A stretch of DNA of 64,000 nucleotides from Deltaproteobacteria bacterium (GTDB lineage Bacteria; Desulfobacterota; Desulfobacteria; Desulfobacterales; SpSt-501), in NCBI GenBank assembly GCA_016219005.1, contig JACRCN010000105.1:1-64000 (forward strand), given 5' to 3'. The notes beneath the pieces are model-generated. The model was not told where the DNA came from, made no database searches, and saw only the letters and a list, made by a program, of their open reading frames with translations. A program made the translations under genes and the position numbers. Shown here in pieces: positions 52,611-61,036 of this stretch; positions within the stretch are counted from its first letter, which is position 1, and each line of letters opens with the position of its first letter.

Positions 52611-53327
52611 TCAGGGGCGTTCCAGCGCCGCTGTGATATGACCCAACATCAGTTCGACCACCCGGTCAATGCTGATTGCGGAGGAGTCGATCCGGATCGC
52701 GTCGGCGGCCGGTTGGAGAGGCGCAATGGCCCGGGTGCTGTCCTGCTCGTCCCGGCGCCGCATGTCGCGCTCCACTTCTTCCAGGCTGGCCGGGCTCTGG
52801 CCTTGCAGCTCGGCAAAGCGGCGTTTGGCCCGGGTCTCTTCCGAGGCACTCAGGAAGAACTTGACGTCCGCCGCGGGAAAGACCACGGTGCCCATGTCGC
52901 GGCCCTCGAAAACGGCGGCCTTTTCGCGGCCGAGCTCCCGCTGCACCTGCAGCAGAAAGGCGCGCACGGCTGGTTGCGCGGAGACGCTCGAAGCCAGCAT
53001 GGACATCTCGGGCGTGCGGATGCGGTCGGTGATGTCCTCGCCGTCGGCCGTCAGCCTGAGCCCCTTTTCAGTGCGCTGAAAGCCCAACCGGAGGTCCTCC
53101 AGCATCCGCGCCAGGGCGACGTCGTCTCCGGGCGGAACCCCGCGCTTTTTTGCGTGATAGGCCACCCCGCGATAGAGGGCGCCGGTGTCGATGTAGCGGT
53201 AGCCCAGTCGGTCGGCCAGCGCCCTGCTGACGGTGGTCTTACCGGCGCCGGCCGGGCCGTCAATGGTAACCAGAAGTTTTTTAGTTACCTGTAACTGCTT
53301 AGGCGGATAGACTGACGGAAAAGACAT
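52611..53327 (-). CDS. cmk: Cytidylate kinase
   Basis: 238 residues. The P-loop GPAGAGKTTVS, the YIDTGALYRGVAYHA dNMP motif and FEGRDMGTVVFP are all typical of Cmk, which phosphorylates CMP and dCMP. The NMP-binding insert and LID (ASEETRAKRRFAELQ) are present. The first 20 residues before VTKKLLVTIDG are unlike the family, so the true start may be slightly downstream of the ATG at 53327; no strong ribosome site is visible. It lies between hisC and rpsA on the same strand. Confidence 0.95.
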   Translation of the reverse strand: MSFPSVYPPKQLQVTKKLLVTIDGPAGAGKTTVSRALADRLGYRYIDTGALYRGVAYHAKKRGVPPGDDVALARMLEDLRLGFQRTEKGLRLTADGEDITDRIRTPEMSMLASSVSAQPAVRAFLLQVQRELGREKAAVFEGRDMGTVVFPAADVKFFLSASEETRAKRRFAELQGQSPASLEEVERDMRRRDEQDSTRAIAPLQPAADAIRIDSSAISIDRVVELMLGHITAALERP

Positions 53328-53365
53328 GCGTGATCTCACATAGGTGGCTTCTAGTTACAATTACC

Positions 53366-54457
53366 TTACACCCCCAGCACCTGCTGCAAGGCTTCCACAA
53401 ACCGCGCATTCTCCTCCGGCCGGCCGACGCTCACCCGGAGGTGCTCCGGGTAGCCGTAACTGGCGAGCGGGCGGACGATGACACCCCGGTCGAGGAGGTC
53501 CTCGAAAACCTCACGCGCGGGTTTGGGCACACGAAAGAACAGGAAGTTGGAATGGGTTGGAAGGCACTCCAACCCGAGCGCGCCGAGTGCCCGCTGCAAA
53601 TAATCCACGCCCGCGTGCACGACCCGCAGAGTCTCGTCCAGGAACTCGTCGTCGTCCAGGGCCGCGACGGCGGCTTTCTGCGCCAGCAGGTTGACGTTGA
53701 ACGGCTGCCGTACCCGGTTCAGGACCTCGGCGACAGCGGGCGGCATGAGGCCGTAACCGACGCGCAGGCCTGCCAGACCGTAGACTTTGGAAAACGTCCG
53801 CAAGCCCACCACCGGCCGGCCGGCCCTCACGTACTCCGCGCTGTCCGGGCCGCCCGGCGTGCGCGCGAACTCGATGTAGGCCTCGTCCAGCACCAGGATG
53901 ACCTCGGCCGGCAGGGCCGCCATGAACGCCTCCAGCTCCGCGCGGTTGACGATCGTGCCGGTGGGGTTGTGGGGCGTGTTAAGAAACACCATACGGGTGC
54001 GGGGCGTGAGCTTCGCGGCCATGGCCGCAAGGTCGTTGTGAAACGCCTTGAGGGGCACCTCCACCGGCACGGCGCCGGCGGCCCGGGTGACGATTTCATA
54101 CATCTGGAACGAGGGCCGCGCCATGACCACCTCGTTCCCCGGCTGCAGGTAGGCCGTGCCCAACATGGCGATGATGTCGTCGGACCCGTTGCCGAGAACG
54201 ATGTGCTCCGGCGTCAGCTTCAGCCGGCCGGCAAGCCTGCGGGTCAGCTCAAACCCGCCGCTCTCCGGGTAACGATGGACACCCGCCAGAATCCCGCGCA
54301 CGGCCTCGATAGCCTTGGGCGAAGGCCCCAGGGGGTTTTCGTTGGAGGCGAGTTTGATTGAGCCCCGAATGCCGCGCTCGCGCTCGACTTCCTCGATCGG
54401 TTTCCCGGGAACGTAGGCAGGGATGGACAGGATGTGATCGGGGACTTTGAAGGTCAC
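53366..54457 (-). CDS. hisC: Histidinol-phosphate aminotransferase
   Basis: 363 residues, a fold-type I PLP enzyme. IKLASNENPLGPSPKA opens the substrate loop. TFSKVYGLAGLRVGYG holds the PLP-binding Lys, and VLDEAYIEFARTP carries the Asp for the pyridine nitrogen. It converts histidinol phosphate and 2-oxoglutarate in histidine synthesis; the family also accepts aromatic amino acids. The start is GTG with GGGAG eight bases ahead. It begins the hisC-cmk-rpsA stretch, 58 bases after vorC. Confidence 0.93.
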   Translation of the reverse strand: MTFKVPDHILSIPAYVPGKPIEEVERERGIRGSIKLASNENPLGPSPKAIEAVRGILAGVHRYPESGGFELTRRLAGRLKLTPEHIVLGNGSDDIIAMLGTAYLQPGNEVVMARPSFQMYEIVTRAAGAVPVEVPLKAFHNDLAAMAAKLTPRTRMVFLNTPHNPTGTIVNRAELEAFMAALPAEVILVLDEAYIEFARTPGGPDSAEYVRAGRPVVGLRTFSKVYGLAGLRVGYGLMPPAVAEVLNRVRQPFNVNLLAQKAAVAALDDDEFLDETLRVVHAGVDYLQRALGALGLECLPTHSNFLFFRVPKPAREVFEDLLDRGVIVRPLASYGYPEHLRVSVGRPEENARFVEALQQVLGV

Positions 54458-54515
54458 GATAGGGCTCCCGATGCTGCAACAGGGGACGACGGTCGTGGTA
54501 CGAAAACAAGTTGCA

Positions 54516-55055
54516 TTAGTTCCCGGTGGCTGCTTTGCGCCCGGCTTCGAGCGCCTTCACGTTGAGCGGGATGAGCTTGGCCTTTTCGGCAAACTTCTGC
54601 TTCACGGCCCCGGTCAATTCTTCGAAGCTCACCACCCGGCTGCGAGCCACGAACGCCGCCAGGGCCACGATGTTGGCCGCCTTGACGTTGCCCAAATCCT
54701 TGGCGATCTCCATAATGGGCACCCGCAGCTCATCGACGTCGCTGCGGCCTGCGCCGACGGGAATGATGGAGGCGTTGATGAAGACGACACCACCCGGCTT
54801 GACCGTGGATGCGAATTTCTCCAGGGACGGCCGATTCATGGCGACCAGGTGCTGGGGGTTGCGGATGATGGGCGAGCCGACGGGCCGGTCGCTGATCACG
54901 ACGGTGCAGTACGCCGTACCGCCCCGCATCTCGGGGCCGTAGGAGGGAATCCACACCACTTCAAAGCCGGCATTCATGGCCGCCTGGGCCAGGATCTGCC
55001 CCATCAACATGACGCCCTGCCCGCCGAAGCCGGCAAATTGGACTTCACTCTGCAT
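54516..55055 (-). CDS. vorC: 2-oxoacid:ferredoxin oxidoreductase gamma subunit (VorC/KorC type)
   Basis: 179 residues. FAGFGGQGVMLMGQILAQAA and WIPSYGPEMRGGTAYCTVV are the CoA-contact motifs of the gamma subunit. It completes a four-protein enzyme that oxidatively decarboxylates a 2-oxoacid to acyl-CoA and reduces ferredoxin. Branched-chain (Vor) or 2-oxoglutarate (Kor) substrates cannot be told apart with certainty. Its start overlaps the end of the beta subunit gene by 11 bases, implying coupled translation. Confidence 0.9.
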   Translation of the reverse strand: MQSEVQFAGFGGQGVMLMGQILAQAAMNAGFEVVWIPSYGPEMRGGTAYCTVVISDRPVGSPIIRNPQHLVAMNRPSLEKFASTVKPGGVVFINASIIPVGAGRSDVDELRVPIMEIAKDLGNVKAANIVALAAFVARSRVVSFEELTGAVKQKFAEKAKLIPLNVKALEAGRKAATGN

Positions 55056-55824
55056 GTTTCCTCCCCGCGGCCGGGTTCAGGCGGCCGGCTTCCGGCGTCT
55101 TGTATTCACCCAGAGGGTAGTACGGAATCATCTTCTCCTCCGCCCATTTCAGGGCGTCCCCCGGCGTCATGCCCCAGTTCGTGGGGCAGGTGCTGATCAG
55201 CTCCACCAGGCTGAAACAGGTCTTGTTCAGCTGGTAGCTGAAGGCCTTGTGGATCGCCTTTTTCGCCCGGTTGATGTACTTCGGCTTGGTGAGCGCCTCC
55301 CGGACGATGTAGGCGGGAGTCTCCAGGGCGGACAGCAGTTCGGCCATCTTCACGGGCATGCCGGTCTCCAGCACCTTGCGGCCGAAAGGCGAGGTGGTGG
55401 TGCGCTGGTCGGGCATAGTGGTGGGGGCCATCTGCCCACCGGTCATGCCGTAGACCGCGTTGTTGATGAAAATGGTCGTAAACTTCTCGCCGCGGTTGGC
55501 AGAGTGAATGATTTCGCTCATCCCTATGCTGGCGAGGTCTCCGTCGCCCTGGTACGTGAATACGACGAGGTCGGGCCGCACCCGCTTGATGCCGGTGGCC
55601 ATGGCCGGTGCGCGGCCGTGGGCGGCCTCCTGGAAGTCGAAGGTGAAGTAATTGTAGCACAACACCGCGCACCCCACCGGGGCAATCCCAACGGTGCGGC
55701 CGCGGATGCCCAACTCGTCGATAACCTCGGCCACCAGCCGGTGGGCCACCCCGTGGGTGCATCCCGGGCAGTAGTGCGTGACCACGTCGGCCAATGCTTC
55801 AGGTCGATGAAATGCTTTTCCCAT
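55045..55824 (-). CDS. vorA: 2-oxoacid:ferredoxin oxidoreductase beta subunit (TPP-binding)
   Basis: 259 residues. The opening HYCPGCTHGVAHRLVAEVI and the motif TYQGDGDLASIGMSEIIHSA hold the Cys and Gly-Asp-Gly residues that bind the Fe-S cluster/thiamine diphosphate and Mg2+. It forms the catalytic core with the alpha subunit. The VAPVGCAVLC-like segment also matches. GGAG before ATG sets the start. It lies 100 bases behind vorB and overlaps vorC. Confidence 0.9.
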   Translation of the reverse strand: MGKAFHRPEALADVVTHYCPGCTHGVAHRLVAEVIDELGIRGRTVGIAPVGCAVLCYNYFTFDFQEAAHGRAPAMATGIKRVRPDLVVFTYQGDGDLASIGMSEIIHSANRGEKFTTIFINNAVYGMTGGQMAPTTMPDQRTTTSPFGRKVLETGMPVKMAELLSALETPAYIVREALTKPKYINRAKKAIHKAFSYQLNKTCFSLVELISTCPTNWGMTPGDALKWAEEKMIPYYPLGEYKTPEAGRLNPAAGRKHAE

Positions 55825-55924
55825 AATTTCTGCTCCTGTCAGGTGTCGGCTCTTGCTTCCAGCTTTGAACTCGATGGGTGCTTCCGCAAGGACTGCGCGG
55901 TGAATCCCATCGCAGAAATCTGAC

Positions 55925-56998
55925 TCACGAAGCCATCAGCTTCGAGACTTCCTCCATCACTTCTTCCGGCGTGGGCACATCGCCGCCGCACTTGCCGTAC
56001 CAGTGGACCGGCTTGAGGCCCTTGACGCTAAGCTCCACGTCCTCCACCATCTGGCCCATGCTCATCTCGACGCTGATGGCGGCCCGGCAGCTCGCCTTGG
56101 CCGCGGCGTCGTAGATGGCCTGCTTCGGGAACGGGAAGAGGGTCTTGGGCCGCACCATGCCGATTTCGATGCCCTTGGCCTTGAAGTTGTCGATAACCGT
56201 GCGGCACACGCGGCTCATGGTGCCGTAGCTCACGATGAGCATGCGGTAGTCCCCGTCCAGGTTGTAGGTTTCCCAGCGGATCTCCTCACGAATCATGCGG
56301 TCGTACTTGGCCTTCAATTTCAGATTGTGGGCGTTGAGCTCCTCGGGGACGAGGTAAAGCGTCCGCACCAGGTTGCGCGTGGAGCTCCGGCGCGTATCCA
56401 TCCCGTTGGTGGCCCAGCCGTCCTTGTTCGACGGCTCGCTTTTCAGATGATCCGGAAACTCCACCGGCTCCATCATCTGGCCGATCAAACCGTCGCCCAG
56501 GATCATGACCGGGTTGCGGTATTTCTCGGCCAGGGGGAAGGCTGTCATCGTCATTTCCACGGCCTCCTGGACGCTCGCCGGCGCCATGACCAGCAGCCGA
56601 TAGTCCCCGTGCCCACCGCCCTTCACCGACTGGAAGTAATCAGCCTGGGAGGGCAGGATGCCGCCAAGACCCGGGCCGCCGCGCATGATATTGATGAACA
56701 CCGCCGGACACTGGGCGGCCGTGATGTAGCTGATGCCCTCGGACATCAGACTGATCCCCGGGCTGGACGAGGTGGTGAACACTCGCGCCCCGCAGGCAGA
56801 GGCCCCGAAGATCATGTAGGAAACCGCGACCTCGCTCTCCCCCTGGAGGAAGACGCCGCCCACCTCCGGCAGCCGCTTCGAGAGGTATTCGGCCACCTCG
56901 GACTGGGGCGTGATCGGGTAGGCGAAATAGTTCAGGCAGCCGGCCCGGATGGCCGCCTCGCCGATGGCTTCGTTACCCTTCATCAGCACCTTGCCCAT
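55925..56998 (-). CDS. vorB: 2-oxoacid:ferredoxin oxidoreductase alpha subunit (VorB/KorA type)
   Basis: 357 residues. MGKVLMKGNEAIGEAAIRAG and YPITPQSEVAEYLSKRLPEV are the opening of VorB-like alpha subunits; SSSPGISLMSEGISY and MRGGPGLGGILPSQADYFQ follow. A longer frame starts 22 codons upstream, inside the ferredoxin gene, but GGAGGA eight bases before the ATG at 56998 settles the start. It follows the ferredoxin gene with one base between them. The best match in wording is 3-methyl-2-oxobutanoate oxidoreductase; 2-oxoglutarate is the main alternative. Confidence 0.9.
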   Translation of the reverse strand: MGKVLMKGNEAIGEAAIRAGCLNYFAYPITPQSEVAEYLSKRLPEVGGVFLQGESEVAVSYMIFGASACGARVFTTSSSPGISLMSEGISYITAAQCPAVFINIMRGGPGLGGILPSQADYFQSVKGGGHGDYRLLVMAPASVQEAVEMTMTAFPLAEKYRNPVMILGDGLIGQMMEPVEFPDHLKSEPSNKDGWATNGMDTRRSSTRNLVRTLYLVPEELNAHNLKLKAKYDRMIREEIRWETYNLDGDYRMLIVSYGTMSRVCRTVIDNFKAKGIEIGMVRPKTLFPFPKQAIYDAAAKASCRAAISVEMSMGQMVEDVELSVKGLKPVHWYGKCGGDVPTPEEVMEEVSKLMAS

Positions 56999-56999
56999 C

Positions 57000-57245
57000 T
57001 TACTTCCTCCGTTTGGCTGCGCCGGCGGCTTGGCCGTCGATTTCGTTGATCGTGATGGCGACATCCGGGCAGACCGTGGCGCAGATGGCGCAGAAAATGC
57101 AATCTTCCGGCCGGGCCTGGTGAGCGGGGAAATAGCCCCGGGTGTTCATCTCCGTGTCGATCTCCAGCACGTTCTTCGGGCAGGCCGTAACGCACAGCCC
57201 GCATCCCTTGCAGCGCTCCGGGTCGACACCATGTTCATACGCCAT
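57000..57245 (-). CDS. 2x[4Fe-4S] ferredoxin-type delta subunit
   Basis: 81 residues with two CxxCxxCxxxC motifs: [12 protein letters not shown] and [12 protein letters not shown]. It carries electrons from the TPP site of the oxidoreductase to soluble ferredoxin. The PEDC pattern and the acidic middle fit the delta subunit of Vor/Kor enzymes (VorD/KorD). The stop is two bases before the vorB start, so the two are co-translated. A lysine- and arginine-rich tail ends the protein. Confidence 0.92.
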   Translation of the reverse strand: MAYEHGVDPERCKGCGLCVTACPKNVLEIDTEMNTRGYFPAHQARPEDCIFCAICATVCPDVAITINEIDGQAAGAAKRRK

Positions 57246-57330
57246 GATTCAATCCCTCCTCAAAGTTCGAACGGGGCCGCCGCTCGAACCCGAATGTCGT
57301 TGTTCATTGTCCGCCGCGGCGGCCCAGGCG

Positions 57331-58122
57331 TCACAGCCGGCCGGCCTTCTTCCATGGCGGCACGAGCTGTCGGCGGATCGTGAGCACCGGGCAGATGAAC
57401 CGCGACGCATCCACCTGCGGCAGCAATTCCTCGGCCACGGTGATGCACACGACCGGTAGCCCGCTCGCCTCCGACAACCCCTGCACGAACGCATAGCCGT
57501 CGGCGATCTCGCCCGGAGTGGTCTCGTCGATCAGGTTGGCGTTCCCGATCAGGCCGGTCACGGAAAGCATAGCGGCTGCTTCGATCTGCCGGCGAATCTT
57601 CAGGCAACCCGCGTGAGTGTCGGTCGCGGGCCGCAGGGGATTGACCACCTGCAGCACCTGCGGAATGGCGCCAGCAGCGAAGGCGTCCCCCAGAGCCGCC
57701 AGCACCATGGCGCCGACGTTGTCGCCGCCGACGTCGAGAATGGTCAACTCGCCTGGCTGGCGGATGATCCCCGCCACCATGGGGCTGAGCACCGGCAGCT
57801 CGGCCTGCAGGTATGGGTCCGGTGGCAGCACCACCTCGATGCCCATTTCCGCAAGCGCCTCCCGGGCCTCGCGGGACCTGAAATAGGGGTTCACCAGGTC
57901 GAGATCGGCGATGCGCACCCGCAGCCCGGCCTGCCGGTGGAAGGCAGCCAGGTTGATGGCCACCTCGGACTTGCCGCTGCCGTAGTTGCCGACGATGACG
58001 ACGACGCCCCTCAATCGCAGATCCACCACGCCCCCCGATCCATCCCGTGCAGCCCTTAATATGCGCTCGCCGCCGCCGATCGTCCAAAGGGTCTTTTTAG
58101 AAACTTCTTGAGAACCTGTCAA
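57331..58122 (-). CDS. P-loop ATPase next to the 2-oxoacid oxidoreductase genes
   Basis: 263 residues as drawn from a weak TTG; GTG at 58029 with GGGGGG ahead is the more likely start, giving about 230. The Walker A is VGNYGSGKSEVAINLA, followed by a MinD/ArsA-type fold: RIADLDLVNPYFRSRE with the switch I Asp and TILDVGGDNVGA as switch II. It binds ATP and is probably a dimer. Nothing shows what it acts on. It lies 85 bases upstream of the ferredoxin gene on the same strand, so it may assist assembly or regulation of the oxidoreductase. Confidence 0.65.
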   Translation of the reverse strand: MTGSQEVSKKTLWTIGGGERILRAARDGSGGVVDLRLRGVVVIVGNYGSGKSEVAINLAAFHRQAGLRVRIADLDLVNPYFRSREAREALAEMGIEVVLPPDPYLQAELPVLSPMVAGIIRQPGELTILDVGGDNVGAMVLAALGDAFAAGAIPQVLQVVNPLRPATDTHAGCLKIRRQIEAAAMLSVTGLIGNANLIDETTPGEIADGYAFVQGLSEASGLPVVCITVAEELLPQVDASRFICPVLTIRRQLVPPWKKAGRL

Positions 58123-58223
58123 GGGAATTGAGGCAGGGGGTCCGCCCTGTTTGCCCTTCCGATCCAGGCTCTACTGTGGTAAAGGGCGGAAAAAGGGTTT
58201 AAGAGGGGGAAGGGTCGAGGGCA

Positions 58224-59399
58224 ATGGTAAGAGTTCTGACCGGATTGGAGCGTTTGATCGAGGACCCGCCGGCCTGGCTGGACGGCCGGCGCTTGGGGCT
58301 GCTCTGCAACCCGGCTTCGGTCGATCGCTGCTTTCGCCACGCCCGCCACCGGCTCCGCGAGCGATTCCCGGGTGCCCTGCGTGCACTGTTCTCCCCGCAG
58401 CACGGTTTCTTCGCCGAGAAGCAAGACAACATGATCGAGTCCGACGACATGGTCGATCCGATCCTGGGTATCCCCGTCTTCAGCCTCTACGGCCGCACCC
58501 GCATCCCCGCCGCCGGGATGCTGGCCGACATCGACGTGCTCGTCGTCGACCTCCAGGACGCAGGCACCCGCGTGTACACCTTCGCCTACACGCTGTCCTA
58601 CTGTCTGGAGACCGCGGCGGCCTGCGGCAAGACGGTCCTCGTGCTCGACCGCCCCAACCCGACCGGCGGCGTGGCGGTGGAGGGCAACCTGCTCCGACCC
58701 GAGTGGGCATCCTTCGTCGGCCGCTATCCGATCCCCATGCGCCACGGCCTGACCCTGGCCGAACTCGCCCGGCTGTTCAACGCCCGCTTCGGCATCGGCT
58801 GCGATCTGCGGGTCATGCCCATGTCGGGCTGGAAACGGGAGATGACCTTCGCCGACACGGGGATCCCCTGGGTCGCCCCCTCCCCCAACCTGCCCACCCC
58901 GGCCGCAGCCATGGTTTACCCCGGCCAGGTCCTCTGGGAAGGGACCAATGTCTCCGAGGGCCGCGGGACCACCCAGCCGTTTGAGCTGTTCGGAGCACCC
59001 TACCTGCACGTTCCGAAACTCGAGGCTGAATTCGGGCAGACGTCCATCGCCGGCGCCGTGCTCCGGCCGGTCGTGTTTGAGCCCACCTCCGGCAAGTGGC
59101 AGGGCCAGTGCTGCCGCGGGTTCCAAATCCATGTCACGGAGCCGCAGCGCTACGCGCCGTACCGGACCACTCTGCGCCTGCTTCAGGCAACCATCCGCCA
59201 TCACTCGACCGAGTTCGACTGGCGACCGCCCCCCTACGAGTACGAGCACGAGAAAATGCCCATCGACCTGCTCATCGGCGATGCGGCCGTACGCCGCCGG
59301 ATCGAGGCCATGGAGCCGGTCGAGAGCATCGAAGCATCATGGCAGCATGAATTGGAGGAGTTTCGGGAAATGCGACGGGAGTTCTTCCTTTACACATGA
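58224..59399 (+). CDS. DUF1343 family exo-beta-N-acetylmuramidase (NamZ-like)
   Basis: 391 residues of the YbbC/NamZ group. LGLLCNPASVDRCFRHA, LFSPQHGFFAEKQDNMIES and LVVDLQDAGTRVYTF are family blocks; GRGTTQPFELFGAP and the C-terminal YEYEHEKMPIDLLIGD also match. NamZ removes terminal N-acetylmuramic acid from peptidoglycan fragments during cell-wall recycling. I see no signal peptide, so recycling would happen in the cytoplasm unless another start is used. GAGGG before the ATG supports the start. It is divergent from the P-loop ATPase gene across a 100-base gap. Confidence 0.85.
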   Translation: MVRVLTGLERLIEDPPAWLDGRRLGLLCNPASVDRCFRHARHRLRERFPGALRALFSPQHGFFAEKQDNMIESDDMVDPILGIPVFSLYGRTRIPAAGMLADIDVLVVDLQDAGTRVYTFAYTLSYCLETAAACGKTVLVLDRPNPTGGVAVEGNLLRPEWASFVGRYPIPMRHGLTLAELARLFNARFGIGCDLRVMPMSGWKREMTFADTGIPWVAPSPNLPTPAAAMVYPGQVLWEGTNVSEGRGTTQPFELFGAPYLHVPKLEAEFGQTSIAGAVLRPVVFEPTSGKWQGQCCRGFQIHVTEPQRYAPYRTTLRLLQATIRHHSTEFDWRPPPYEYEHEKMPIDLLIGDAAVRRRIEAMEPVESIEASWQHELEEFREMRREFFLYT

Positions 59400-59498
59400 G
59401 CGGGCAGGGAGCATGCGGCATCGGGCATAGCCTTTCTTACCCTTTGCTCTCTTCTCCATGCTCTTTGCCAGAACCGATCCCAGAACGGCACAATCAGA

Positions 59499-60170
59499 AT
59501 GAATCCAAAAAACTCAGCCGACTCTGCCGAACCGCATTGGGTCAGAATGCGTTTTAAAAACAACAAGGTCTGGGTGGCGGCGGACGCCGAGGGCCGGCCG
59601 CTCGAAATTGGCGGCCGCGCTCTGATCAAATATCAATTGGACCAGCCCCAGGACTACCGGGTCGGGACGGAAAACCTGCGCCGCCTGGCAGAGGTGGCTG
59701 CAGCCCCGCGCGCGCCCGCAGCCAAAGTGCCCCGCCGGCCGGCTGCGGCCGTCACGGACCGCCCGGAGGAGGGGGTCGTGCACATCTACACGGACGGGGC
59801 TTCGTCCGGGAACCCCGGGCCCTCCGGCATCGGCGTGGTGCTGATTTACGGCTCACAACGAAAGGAAATCGGGGAATACATAGGTGAGGCGACCAACAAC
59901 ATCGCCGAACTGCTGGCGATTCAGAAGGGGCTGGCGGCGGTGAAAAAGAAAAACCTGCCCGTCCGCGTCTATACGGACAGCAGCTATGCCCACGGGGTGC
60001 TGACTCGGAATTGGAAAGCAAAGAAGAACCAGGAGTTGATCGCCGCCATCCGCAAAGACATGGCGGCTTTCAGGGATCTCAGGCTCGTCAAGGTGGAGGG
60101 GCACAAAGGCGTTGTGGAGAACGACCGCGCCGACCGGCTGGCCGTAGCGGCCACCAAAGAGGCGCTGTAA
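59499..60170 (+). CDS. rnhA: Ribonuclease HI family protein with N-terminal extension
   Basis: 223 residues. The catalytic domain (about 95-220) has the four acidic residues: IYTDGASSGNPGPSG, NNIAELLAIQKGL, VYTDSSYAHGVL and VENDRADRLA. The first 90 residues include VRMRFKNNKVWVAADAEGRP, which may bind nucleic acid, and a Pro/Ala-rich linker, in place of the usual RNase H hybrid-binding domain. It would cut RNA in RNA-DNA hybrids. It lies 99 bases after the NamZ-like gene. The start ATG is not preceded by a strong ribosome site. Confidence 0.85.
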   Translation: MNPKNSADSAEPHWVRMRFKNNKVWVAADAEGRPLEIGGRALIKYQLDQPQDYRVGTENLRRLAEVAAAPRAPAAKVPRRPAAAVTDRPEEGVVHIYTDGASSGNPGPSGIGVVLIYGSQRKEIGEYIGEATNNIAELLAIQKGLAAVKKKNLPVRVYTDSSYAHGVLTRNWKAKKNQELIAAIRKDMAAFRDLRLVKVEGHKGVVENDRADRLAVAATKEAL

Positions 60171-60265
60171 CGGAACTGAATTCAAAACCCCTGAAGACCG
60201 CTGGCAGCGCCGCACGCGCTATGCCCGGGCCGTGATGTGCGTTTTGGAATCGGCTTGAGGGGCCA

Positions 60266-60296
60266 GGGCCCGGCCCCGGAGCGGTCTGCCGGGCCC
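60266..60296. terminator. GC-rich hairpin between converging genes
   Basis: GGGCCCGGC (60266-60274) pairs perfectly with GCCGGGCCC (60288-60296). It lies between the rnhA stop and the stop of the small membrane protein gene on the other strand. The trailing T content is low, so it is a plausible but unproved bidirectional terminator. Confidence 0.5.
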
Positions 60297-60311
60297 CACC
60301 GTTTCCGGCAG

Positions 60312-60599
60312 TTATTCTGGCTTGCGCTCCGTTTTAAGCGAATCCAGTTCTTTTTTGAGATCGGATATTTCGCTCTTGTACTTTTCGAGCTCATCGACGG
60401 GCATCGACGGCGCGGGCGACTCATCCTTCTTCCAGGTATCCTTCATCTCGTCGAATCCGAGATAGATCGCCAGCCCCCCGCCCAGAAGCAGCAACACCGG
60501 GATGGTGCCCTTAAGCACCATGAGGAAATCCGCCCACCACACGCCCAGCCCGATCAGACCTAATGCTGCAGCCACCGCACCACCAACCAAAGTCTTCAT
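60312..60599 (-). CDS. Small two-helix membrane protein with coiled-coil tail
   Basis: 95 residues from the ATG at 60599, which follows AGGAGGG by about 10 bases. Two hydrophobic helices (residues 3-22 and 27-46) are joined by a short loop. The tail from about 60 to 90 is a charged heptad-like helix (VDELEKYKSEISDLKKELDS). The layout is faintly like MamI, a small two-helix protein of magnetosomes, but it is longer and the context is not magnetosomal, so I make no functional claim. It is a single-gene unit. Confidence 0.55.
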   Translation of the reverse strand: MKTLVGGAVAAALGLIGLGVWWADFLMVLKGTIPVLLLLGGGLAIYLGFDEMKDTWKKDESPAPSMPVDELEKYKSEISDLKKELDSLKTERKPE

Positions 60600-61036
60600 A
60601 ACCTCACGCCCTCCTTTTCCATATTCGATAGAATTCGGTTTCACTTTCGCGAAATCGGGTCATCTCCTGTGCGCGCATGCGAACGAACGCCGCCAGCGTT
60701 CCGGAAAAGACCGGACACGATCCCTGGGGTTCGATTTTTATAACACAACGATTTGACCAAGACAAGGCCATTTTGAACTCCACTGCGCCCGGCGGCGGGG
60801 CATCCGGACCCCGGCCGCCATCAGCTGCCCGCAGGGGGCGGACTTGGATTTTCAGCTGCAGGCAGAAACGACCGGAGTCCCCCCGCGCTTTTGCCGTTGA
60901 GGTTGCAAACGCGGCCCTGTTCTGCTACTGGCAAGCAAGTCGAACCTTCACAACCCGATTGATTTTTTATACTTCCGGGGCGGCTCAAGGCGCCGGGCCG
61001 GAAGATGAAAGCGTCTGACGTTTCGAGGCAGCACTC
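60600..61036 (+). other. Intergenic region upstream of plsB
   Basis: This 437-base stretch separates the small membrane protein gene from plsB. It must hold promoters for both. TATACT at 60968-60973 is a good -10 element for plsB, but the matching -35 is weak. No open frame in it looks like protein. Confidence 0.35.
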
